Shown here: positions 32,233 to 41,873 of the stretch, piece by piece
Layout of the letters: every line of letters begins with the position of its first letter
Position numbering within the stretch: the first letter of the stretch is position 1
Source of the DNA: Mesostigma viride
Taxonomy: Eukaryota; Streptophyta; Mesostigmatophyceae; Mesostigmatales; Mesostigmataceae
DNA length: 64,000 nt
Reading direction: 5' to 3'
Assembly (NCBI GenBank): GCA_009746045.1
Contig: RPFO01000026.1
Location: 1,305,015 to 1,369,014, forward strand
The notes under the pieces: generated by a model
Databases searched by the model: none
What the model was told of the DNA's origin: nothing
Seen by the model: the letters and a program-made list of their open reading frames with translations, nothing else
Translations under genes and position numbers: made by a program

Positions 32233-33218
32233 ATGGCTGAGGGACGCCGTAGCAAGGGCCTAGCCAGTGGGAATAATAATGGGGGTGCTGGTAGCGGGAC
32301 CGCTCACGTAGATGACGTGGGGGTCACCGGAGAAATCACTAATATCCCTTTGAATAATAATACTACACATGCTGTTTCTGGATATGATCTCACCACCCAG
32401 GGTCTGCTAATTGTGAATCAATTGCAACCTGTCACTTCAGACTCTAAGCCAAAGCAGGCAGAGGAGTTTGTGGAAGGACTAGAGGGGTTTCCAAGTTTGT
32501 ACGGTGGTACAAACTATTATCAGATCTGGATAGGCAGCCAGACTTTTGGCAAGTGCACAGATCAGATTAAAGACCTCACTAGAGAGTGCAAGAAGGCCAA
32601 CAAGGCCTGGGCAGTCTACGTGGCAGAGCTGAGGGAGCTGCTAGAGGATCAGAGGAAGAAAGTGGGGATCCATTGGCAGGATAAATACCAGGGGTGGGAG
32701 GTGAAGGGAGACCTGATCCAGAACTTCCTTAACTATTGTAAGATGGTTGAGGAGGGCAGGGCTCACGGCTTCAATGTCGCTGACAGCATAGCCCTGACAA
32801 ACTGGCTCAAGGTTTCTGGGCTGGACAAGGCAACACGTGGCTCTTTAAAGGTCATGTGTGCCCCACACTCTACCCTCAAGGCCTACAAGGTCATAATCAA
32901 ACAAGCACTCGAGGCAGAGGAGCTGTTTGAGGGTGGAATGCCAGCTGTGAAGGCTACCCACGCAGGTGGGCGTGCCCAGGGGGGCTCCAAGACGTCTGAG
33001 GCTGACAGAAGCCAAGGAGGACGTGGGGGCAACCACAACAAGCGGAAGGCCAACCATTCACCCGACCCTGACGGGCAATCACATGCCAAGTCGGTGTTCA
33101 GGAGGGTGGGTGGTAAGCCCAGGCAGGGTAACGCGCCTGACAACGGGGGAGGAGGCCAGGGCAAGTCAAAGATCCAGTGCTACCTGTGCAAGGGGTGGGG
33201 GCACATCAAGAAGGAGTG
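32233..33218 (+). CDS. Gag of copia element A (main part)
   Basis: Starts MAEGRRSKGLASGNNNGG. The helical capsid-like region includes FGKCTDQIKDLTRECKKANK, HWQDKYQGWEVKGDLIQNFL and VIIKQALEAEELFEGG. A Gly/Lys/Arg-rich basic region follows, then the start of a CCHC zinc knuckle (CYLCKGWGHIKKE). Element B is inserted in the knuckle, with GAGTG duplicated at the insertion point; the remaining short Asn/Lys/Gln-rich tail of gag lies right of element B up to about 41,512. Confidence 0.8.
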
Positions 33219-33862
33219 AGTTAGCATATTGGTGATGCAATATGCTAAGCATATCATACCTGAAGTGGCCTTTCCAACGCCGTGCTAAACGCCTCATTTG
33301 GACAAGGAACTTGAGAGTTATCAAGTCCCGAAGTAATGCCGCCGGACGCTACAGCAGTACCAGGACTAAGGACACGTGAGGGACAGGGCACGTGGCAGTG
33401 TTGGGTGAACCATCACACGTTACGTGTCACAGGACCGACTGTCACTAGGAGGTACTGTGGTCAATATTGGTTGATGGTACCAAGAATGTCACAGGACTTC
33501 AGGACTGGCAGTCCTGCAGGCCTGGGATGGACGGGTACTTGTCATGACGGATAAATCCAGAGCGTTACTGTCATTCATGGAAGGACAGACGTCCTGGATT
33601 GATGCAACCAAGGAAATTGACAGTGGCGGACCTGCCAAGGCGTGCAAGGCCTGGCAGCAATGGTGAGACCTAGAAAGGCTCGGACACAGCAGTGGCCAAG
33701 CGTCTTTTCCCAACACCGTCCGTGGGTGCTGCCGCCTCAGGCTAGTGACCACAGGGTAGTGAGGCAACTGTGGTAAAGGTTAAAAGCCGCTGGTTGAAAC
33801 CATGGCTCCATTCATCACATCTTGGGAAGACCAGAAACTCACTGATCCGCGTTCATCTAAAT
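33219..33862 (+). repeat. 5' LTR of copia element B
   Basis: Starts AGTTAGCATATTGG with an immediate hairpin (TAGCATATTG-GTGATG-CAATATGCTA) and ends TCATCTAAAT. Internal motif ACAGGACT and the CTTTCCAACG...AACGCCTCATTTGG core recall the LTR of element A. Confidence 0.95.
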
Positions 33863-33873
33863 CGTATTACAGT
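33863..33873 (+). other. Primer-binding-site position of element B
   Basis: CGTATTACAGT directly after the LTR; its exact reverse complement ACTGTAATACG is at 40418-40428 in the same element. Confidence 0.65.
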
Positions 33874-33884
33874 CTGGTCGACGG

Positions 33885-34851
33885 ATATGTCGAATTCGGA
33901 CTCTGAAGCTAGGACAAACACCTTTGCGCGTGCAGCAACGGTAGCGGCGTCCAGTCCAGTACCCGCAGGAGGGCACGAGGACTCGGGGAAGTGCGCCGAA
34001 ATATTCGTGCGGTGTCGGCACCGGGCGAGTACGTCCGAGGAGCAGCCGAGCAGCTGCTGAGATTTCGCGAGGACCTCGCGGAAATCATCAGAAGGCTGCC
34101 AGCGTCTTGGCGGGCTGGCCACACAAACGCATTCGCGTTTGAGCAGGTGGTCACTCTGCTTTTGCAGATAATTGCCATAAGCCTCGGGGGTGCCCGAGAG
34201 ATAAACGACCTTGTCGCCAATCTCCGCCTTGGGGACGACTACACCGGCGTGCCAAACGTGGTGCAGGTCGCCCGGGACAGGCGGGAGGCCATCGTTCGTG
34301 GCAGTACGCAGGCGTTGGTGGCAGAGTGCCAGAATCTGGCGCACTCTGTCTTAGAGTTGACCAGAGGCGCTGCTGATCGTGTCTTCATTACTCTTAATCC
34401 CTTCTCCATCTACACTAGTCGGGATACTCCACATTCTCGCCGAGAGTTAAACCAGCTAAGTTTGACTGTCGACGTGGTTGGCGGTCGAGAGGTCTCAGCC
34501 GACGACGCCTTCTACGACTTCGTAGATCAGCCAGCAGGGGCGGTAGTACAGCCGGCCCAGAGGCGTCACGAGGGCGACGGCTCTCAGGAGGGCCGTGAGC
34601 AGGCGCAGCGGGACGAGCTTAATCGCTACCACATTGACGACAACGTTGGTTTAGGTGAGGCCCATTTGTTGAGGTGGGGGCGTTCTCGCTGGATACGTGA
34701 TTACGCGTATGGTTTGAGGCTTCCGGTGGTTATTAGGCCTGTGCCTACTCACGACGACCAGGGGCAGCCATTGAATCCGGTGGAGGGACCGTTCCACGAG
34801 CCAGCACCTGCACCGGTTGCAGGAGAAGCTTCGTCTGAAAACGAGGCTTGA
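33885..34851 (+). pseudogene. Extra upstream region (ORF1) of copia element B
   Basis: Begins MSNSDSEARTNTFARAAT and continues with a helical domain (AEQLLRFREDLAEIIRRLPA, FAFEQVVTLLLQIIAISLGG, ALVAECQNLAHSVLELTRGA). It ends with an acidic/aromatic segment and a tail rich in Pro, Ala and Glu. The position and general make-up match ORF1 of element A. Broken fossil. Confidence 0.55.
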
Positions 34852-34919
34852 GGGGGTGGAGGATAGGTGGAGAGTTTGCTGTTTTCTTGTTGCAAAGTTG
34901 GTCGCAGCCATTGTATATA

Positions 34920-36235
34920 ATGCCTAGGAGGGCAAGCCGGGGTGCGGCGACATTCGAGGAGCAACGGGAGCGAACGGCAGAGGAGGACATCGCCAGAGAG
35001 GAAGGGGAGGCGATGGAGGAGAGGGGCGTGGAGGCGCCAGCTGGGCAACCTATCCCAGAGATGGACCCCAGGCCGGGAGAACACACAAGCGGTGGCGTGA
35101 TGGGCAAGCTGAGGCGGAGAAAGTCAAGCGTGCCAGGCGACCTACGGAGCAGTGGTGCTCACAACGCCTGGTGAGGAGGACGCCATCGTCACCCCAGGTG
35201 TGCGTGCTGCAAAGCAAGCTGCTGTTCACGATAGGGTGTCTGGTATGTTGCCCGAGCGTTTGGAGGCTAGGATTGACCCTCCCCAGGCACCACCAGTGCG
35301 TGTGGGGAGTGTGTTGCCTGGCACCCGTCCATTTTCTGATGCTGTGACAGTCATGAATGGGCAGAAAGCGCTCAACCCTCCCTGAAGCAAGACAACCTGG
35401 ATAAATGGCTTGATGACATGAAGCTAGTTGTGGGCTCTGTCGCAGCAGGTGTGGATATTGTCAGGGTGTTTCACTCTTCCACCGCAAACAAGGGTCGTCT
35501 GAAAGGGTCAATGACATGGCTAGGCATGCTCTGAAGAGGGGCACACTTGGCTGCAGTTCCTGGATGACATCAAGGAGGAGTTTTCTGACAGGGTTCACAA
35601 TCTCACCATGGAAAAGAAGAGAGAATTTGATGAGTTTGAGATCAAGGGTGAGGTGGCTGCTGAGCTGGCCAGGTTTGAGTTGATCGTGGAGGCAGGCAAG
35701 AAGCAGGGCTTCAGTGTGACAGTCAGGGCAGCAGCAGACCACTTCTTGATAAGATGGGCTTGTCAGAGGAAGGTAGGGCTACTGCTAGGCAGCTCTGTGA
35801 TCTCACTGATGGCACCTGGGGGGCTCTGAAGCGTGTGATACTAAACTTCAGGACCCGGGTCCCTACCTGCAAGGGTATCAGTTCTCAGGGAGGGTCAGCG
35901 TCTCAGGCTAGCCAGGGCAAGAACCGTACCCCATCTGGGACACGGTATGGCAGCAGGAGAAGGAAGCAGGCCCAGAAGGAGCAGAACCAGGGTGGTGGAG
36001 GGGTCAGCAGGGGAACCAGAATCAGGGGAACCAGTCTGGCAACCGTAACAGCCATCAGCAGGGTAAGGGTGGTGGCCAGGGGCAGAATAACAATCAGGCC
36101 TCAGGCAACCAGAACAAGCAGGACAGCAAGGCCCCAGGGGGAGGGTCTGGCAAGAGCAAGTGTTTTGCTTGTGGCAAGGAAGGTCACTGGAAGAGGGATT
36201 GCCCAAACAAGAAGAAGGGGCAGTCTGATCAGAAG
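34920..36235 (+). pseudogene. gag region of copia element B
   Basis: Starts near MPRRASRGAATFEEQ. It contains Glu/Lys-rich helical Gag-like segments (MEKKREFDEFEIKGEVAAEL), a Gly/Gln/Asn-rich basic region and a CCHC zinc knuckle, CFACGKEGHWKRDC, near 36,160-36,205. Broken fossil. Confidence 0.65.
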
Positions 36236-36559
36236 TGACTAGTGAAGCAGTCCCGTGTACATAGTGAGACACCCTGTGGGGACACAGCTTCACATGTAAA
36301 TAAATCTGGGCAGGGTGCCACCTCTGATCAGCACCAGGGGTGTACTGATGTTCTCATTCCACAAGATTGCATGCATGCTGCAGCACAACAATCCCCTCAA
36401 CTGTCAACAGGTGGAGGGTCCCCAGACAGGGTTGGCTCTGGGAGCCTAGATGCTCTGCTGGGAGGGTCTGCTGGGTCCTCTGGATCCAAGATGCAGAAGG
36501 TGGATGTTGCGTCCTCACACGCAGGGCCCGTCCAGGCGTCTTCCCAGGTGCGTAATCTG

Positions 36560-37480
36560 GCTAGGCAACTGAGCTACACGGATGCTGGACGCAGGCTGCA
36601 CAATATCTTTGGTCACACAGCCATGGCTGAGATGTTTGGTTGGAAGATTGGAGATGAGCCACTGAGGGAAGCATGCAGGGCTGCAGCTGAGCAATGTGCC
36701 TGTAAGGAGAATGCTGCCAAGAAGCCAAGGTCCCATGCTAGGGAGCCTGCCAGGGAGAAGGGGGACATCCAGGTAGACGTCCAGCATATCAGGGGCTTAT
36801 ACATTTTGGTGGCAGTGGACAGATTTAGCAGGTACAGGCTGCTCCAGATTCTGCCAGATATGAAGGGGAATACCCTGCTGCTGGGCTTGCAGACTCTCTT
36901 ACCAGGCTTTGGGGTGTACAAGACAGTACAGGCTGATATTCAGTTTGAGTGCCTACTGTCACAGCAGGAGCAACTGCCATGCAAGCTGCTGGTCACGCCC
37001 AGGGAGAGCCATGGACAGCAAGGTGCTGTGGAGAGATCCATCAGGGAGGTCAAGACCGTAGTGCTGGCAGAACCTAAGGTGCCACTGGTAGCATCTGCTT
37101 TGGAGAGGGCAGTGTGGACCAGGCAGGTGGAAGAACAGTTGAACCTCAGAATAAACTACTATTATGACGGGGTGGCTGTCAATCCTGTAGCACTGCAGTT
37201 TGGATGCTAGCCCAGGAAGTGGTCCAGGCATGCTTGAGGAAAGCAGACAGGGTGTTTGCTCAGTTGAGACGCAAGGATAGGGGCTGGAATGTGCTGAGGC
37301 CTCAGGTGGGGCTGAAGGTCAGAATGTGGAAGGAGCCATCAATGCAGGGCAAGAGGGGCAAGTGGCAGAACGGGGTGGTGACCTGTGTGGAAGATGCCAA
37401 TCGTTCCTGCCTTGTGGCCTTGGAGAGTAATCCCAGGCATGTTTACAGGTTGAGCTGGGCCAACGTCAAGGAACGCAAGC
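36560..37480 (+). pseudogene. Integrase domain of copia element B
   Basis: Zinc-binding part RLHNIFGH...CRAAAEQCAC; core with DIQVDVQHIRG, QADIQFECLL and HGQQGAVERSIREVK. D-to-E spacing is 32, near that of A and C. Broken fossil. Confidence 0.75.
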
Positions 37481-37769
37481 CACATGCAATCTGGCCTGCA
37501 GACGGGCCTGGACCCCAGTGTTGGCTGGAGGGCCAGGTTAAGGACCAGGTAGTTGATGTGCCTGTCACTGACGTGGGAGGTGGCTATCCCTCTGATGATG
37601 ATGAGGTGCAGGAGGCAACTGCATCACCTGTGGTGGAGCCAACGGGGGCTGGGCCTGCACCAGGGTCCAAGAGGCCACTCATGGCAGACATTGTCCGGTC
37701 GCTCATGTTCAACAAGCACAAGGATCCCAAGGTATCTAAGTTGACTGAATGGGGTTCTTGCTGGGCTGC

Positions 37770-38010
37770 TACCCTAGAAGTGGATACTAACTCAGAGGTG
37801 TCTATCATCAGGGTGGAGGATGCTCAGGGCCTGAAGGTGAATAAGGCTGGCTGCAGGGCAGTGAGTGACTTTACGGGCACTGTAACAATGAAGATCCTAG
37901 GGGAAGTGACTGTGCCTATCCTGGGTGTCCCCACTGCGTTCTGTGTGGTGGAAGGGTACCAGGGGCCTGCCATTTTGGGCCAGAATTTCTTGTGCATGCC
38001 AGGAGTGACT
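37770..38010 (+). CDS. Retropepsin-like domain of copia element B, located after integrase
   Basis: LEVDTNSEVSII, then ILGEVTVPILGVPTAFCV and GYQGPAILGQNFLCMPGV. Same position and pattern as in A and C. Confidence 0.55.
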
Positions 38011-38339
38011 CTGTCAGCAGATGAGCTTGCACTAGAAGGTCATGGCAGTTTGCCCCTCCAGAGATATCACTACTCCAAGGGTCTAGCTGTGGCAGTCAAG
38101 GCTGTGAAGGGGCAGCAGAGTGTGGGGCCTGAAGGCAAGGAGCCCATTGCTGAGGACTTGTTGATCATCCCAACCACCCTAGATCCACGGGACTTGGGGG
38201 TGCACAAGTACCAGATTGCTGGTCACAGTCCTATTTCCTGGCACCAGTTGGTAGAGTTGATGCAAAGCCCCAAGATGGCTAAGGCATGGATTCTAGGGTT
38301 TGTCTCCAGTGGGCATGACTGGATAGTGTCTAACTGTGC

Positions 38340-39720
38340 TGAGCCTGTGGATGAGTTGCCCAGGGAGCATCAGTTGCTAAGGCTCTTGTTTGTGCTCAAG
38401 CTGAAGGAGATAGACGGTGTGCAGGTGCCACATGTGAGGCCAGTTGTGACTGAGTACCATGGCACGGGGGAGCTGACAGATGAGGAGTTGTATACGCCTG
38501 GGATGCTGCATGATACCTGGAGGATTGTTCTGTGTATATATCTGTCTTTCCTGGTCAAGGGCATTGCGTACAGCTCTGTGCTGATTGATTTCAAGAGGGC
38601 TTTTCTTAAAGGTGATGTGGAGCAGGCCAAGGAGACGTGGCGTGATATCCCTCCCTTCTTTGTAACAGTGCCCAAGGTGTGGAGAGCAGAGATCAAGTCA
38701 AAATATCTCAGAATACTCAAGGGTTTGGAGGGTCTCAGGTCCAGCCCTATCATCTGGAGAAAGAGCCTGGAAAAGTTTCTGAAAACTCACTGTGGCTTTA
38801 CTGTGTCTCCAGTTGATCCTTGCTTGTTCCAGAGTACTCATGAAGGGTTGCCTGTGTTTGCATCTCTGCATGGAGATGACCTGCACCTTTAGGGCCTCCT
38901 GAGTGGGTGGATTCAGTACTGTCCAAGATCCAGAAGAGGTTTGAGTTAGGAAAGGTCCAGCACATGAAGCAGGATGAGCCCATGGTGTTTTGTGGAATGC
39001 AGGCCACGCTGATCAAGAGGGCAGGTACTTGGTTTATCAAGATGGAGGGTGGCAACAACTATCCTCAGCAGATCATTGATGCCCTCCAGCAGCCCATTAC
39101 CCAGGCCAGGTGTGCCACAATCAGGGGAATGTTGGCTTGGCTAGCTAGCATTTGTGCCCCAGATTTGTTGGTGCTGAGTAGGCTCACAGATGCTCAGCTG
39201 GTTGAGGTAGGGGCAGAGCAGGTGGTTGAGTCTGTCAGGAGCTCACCTCCACTCATACTGGCAGCTGTGGACTTGTACAAACCACTCAACATGGTGCTTT
39301 TTGTGGACAGTTCCATGGACAGCAGGAAGGTGACGGATGTCAGGGGTAGGGCAGCAGCACTCATTACACTACAACAGGAGCACACTTCTCTGGTCAGCTG
39401 GTACAGTAGGTTACAGAACAGGGTGACGCCCAGCAGTGACATTGCTGAGTGCAGGGCAATATGTGAGGGGCTACACACTGCTCTTTACCTCAGGGAGTTA
39501 TTCTACCAGCTCTGTCAGGTAGCTTCCTGTAGCTTGCAGCTGCACACACTGGTCAAGACAGACAGCATGGGCATGGTGCAGTTTGTGCACAGACAGCTCG
39601 CCAGGAGCAGGGATCTGGATTATTTGTTGCTGAAGGAGATGTCTTACCTTGCTCATCTTGAACATGTGCCTGGTGTTGACAACCCAGCAGACGCCCTCAC
39701 CAAGCTGGAGAGCAAGGCTG
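38340..39720 (+). pseudogene. Reverse transcriptase and RNase H of copia element B
   Basis: RT motif A IDFKRAFLKGD and motif C SLHGDDLHL (38,865-38,891). RNase H shows FVDSSMDSRKV, AECRAICEGLHTALYLRELF, KTDSMGMVQFVHRQ and DNPADALTKL. Broken fossil. Confidence 0.8.
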
Positions 39721-40211
39721 AGCTACAATACCCTGTGCTCAAAGGGCTCATGGACCCCTTTTCTGGTGGGACTTGAAGTCCAGCCTTTGCCAGTTGGTGG
39801 CTGACCAGTGCTGTTGTCCCCAGGGGGGAGGGCAACAGGTAGCCTACCTGTCACCAAGCAGGTAGAAGGCTCAACAGGAGCAAGCTCTTCCTGTAAAGGA
39901 TTAGCACAGTGGGATGCCTTTGGCCTCGGGCAGTTAGGCCATGACAGGGCAGGCCATGTTGAGAGTTCTTCCAGGTTGTTTGTATATATCTCTCTTGTTT
40001 AGTTTTCTTTAGCTGTGAATAAGTGACAACCTTGGATATTATGGTGTTGTAACCTGACAGTTGGGCCTTGCTGGTGCAGGCTGGTCCACTGGGAACACTC
40101 AACATTGGTTTTGGTGGATATTCTATAATAAACCATAATCATGTTGTATGCCAATCTCTCTTGTTGTCTGTCATGTGACCAGGTTAAGTTTAACCTGGGG
40201 TTCTGGGGTAG

Positions 40212-40428
40212 GGTTCGATTCCCTAGTTGAGCCACAGCCTGGTATGTATGACTCCTGGGCTTTAACACCCAGTGATGACATGGGCTCCCCATCAAGCAGT
40301 GGCACAGTGGTGTTGAAGTGGTTTCCATTGGTGAACATTTGGATGGATGATGCCTGGAACGCTCGGGGCGGGCGCCATGAAACGGGCGCCAGTGATAACT
40401 GGGAAGACCAGGAACTCACTGTAATACG
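40212..40428 (+). ncRNA. Putative primer-like RNA module of element B (B-box motif to PBS complement)
   Basis: Begins with GGTTCGATTCC (40212-40222), a tRNA B-box/T-loop match. It ends with ACTGTAATACG (40418-40428), complementary to the element's primer-binding site. Near the 3' end are the hairpin GGCGCC-ATGAAACG-GGCGCC and a second hairpin, CCAGT-GATA-ACTGG, followed by GGGAAGACCAGGAACTCACTG, closely matching the end region of this element's LTR. Element A has the same arrangement with nearly the same spacing. That it is transcribed as a separate RNA is inference; no A-box was identified. Confidence 0.35.
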
Positions 40429-40739
40429 TTTCCTGTAGTCAGGGCCTCTCATTCAGATATCCAGGATATGTTGCCTAAGGAATATTCAATATCCTCCTTT
40501 AAGCCCAAGCCAAGGTACAGTTGCAAAAGAAAGGGTTGGGGATGACCTGCAGGTCAAGTTAATGATCAGATGGCAGGGTTGAACCATAGATCCCTAAGAA
40601 GGATACCATTAAGGTGGCAAAAGGGGTGCTCATGAGGCTTATTATAAGTCCAGGGTAACCAGGTGTCCATTTCACAAGGCAGCAAGGAATGGGTTGGTCA
40701 TGGTGTGAAGCTTGCAGCTCCAAAACAAGAAAGGGTTGG

Positions 40740-41383
40740 AGTTAGCATATTGGTGATGCAATATGCTAAGCATATCATACTTGAAGTGGCCTTTCCAACG
40801 CCGTGCTAAACGCCTCATTTGGACAAGGAACTTGAGAGTTATCAAGTCCCGAAGTAATGCCGCCGGACGCTACAGCAGTACCAGGACTAAGGACACGTGA
40901 GGGACAGGGCACGTGGCAGTGTTGGGTGAACCATCACACGTTACGTGTCACAGGACCGACTGTCACTAGGAGGTACTGTGGTCAATATTGGTTGATGGTA
41001 CCAAGAATGTCACAGGACTTCAGGACTGGCAGTCCTGCAGGCCTGGGATGGACGGGTACTTGTCATGACGGATAAATCCAGAGCGTTACTGTCATTCATG
41101 GAAGGACAGACGTCCTGGATTGATGCAACCAAGGAAATTGACAGTGGCGGACCTGCCAAGGCGTGCAAGGCCTGGCAGCAATGGTGAGACCTAGAAAGGC
41201 TCGGACACAGCAGTGGCCAAGCGTCTTTTCCCAACACCGTCCGTGGGTGCTGCCGCCTCAGGCTAGTGACCACAGGGTAGTGAGGCAACTGTGGTAAAGG
41301 TTAAAAGCCGCTGGTTGAAACCATGGCTCCATTCATCACATCTTGGGAAGACCAGAAACTCACTGATCCGCGTTCATCTAAAT
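40740..41383 (+). repeat. 3' LTR of copia element B
   Basis: Direct repeat of 33219-33862 with one visible difference; followed by GAGTG, the target duplication, and then element A sequence. Confidence 0.95.
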
Positions 41384-41873
41384 GAGTGTCCCAGCTTCAA
41401 GAAGACCCAGGGCCAGGGCAGCAACAAGAAAAACAACAACAAGAACAACAACAAGTCCCAGGCAGGCCAGCCTTCAAAGGGCAGTCAGCAAGAAGACAAC
41501 AAGGAGCAGTGACTGTCTGAGGCAACCCCTACACACCTTAATTCACCCAGGGGGGAGGCCAGGTGCTCCAATGCAGATTTTATATCTGGGCAACAAGAGG
41601 GTGATCTCCAGGTTCATGGTGGCCCCAGGTCACCTGGAGAGGTACAGGTTCCTATGAAGACGTCCTTGACAGCTGGTGCAGCTGTAAGAATGTCTGACCC
41701 CATGCATCCTTGTGCTGGGCACGAGGGTGGACCTCTCATTTTGAGAGAAACCAATGTACAACCACAGAGGGGTGTGAAGGCCTCTGGTGGTATGCATGTG
41801 GTCCCTGCTGGCGGTCCAGGTGTTGGGCATGAGCAGGGTGACTCAGACTCTGAGTCAGAACAGGATGGAAGAC

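Larger units (their letters stand above)
33219..41383 (+). mobile_element. Ty1/copia LTR retrotransposon, element B, nested in element A
   Basis: Bounded by 644-bp LTRs (33219-33862 and 40740-41383) and target duplication GAGTG (33214-33218 and 41384-41388). The LTRs differ at one visible position (CATACC versus CATACT), so it is young, and younger than A because it sits inside A. Same layout as A: ORF1, gag, integrase, retropepsin-like domain, RT, RNase H, a 3' module with B-box-like motif and hairpin, polypurine run (AAGAAAGGGTTGG), 3' LTR. Coding parts are broken, with about five breaks. Confidence 0.95.

Noticed and set aside
40150-40212. A-box promoter partner upstream of the B-box in element B
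   Set aside because: No convincing TGGCNNAGTGG match at the usual distance in either A or B, so Pol III transcription remains unproven.
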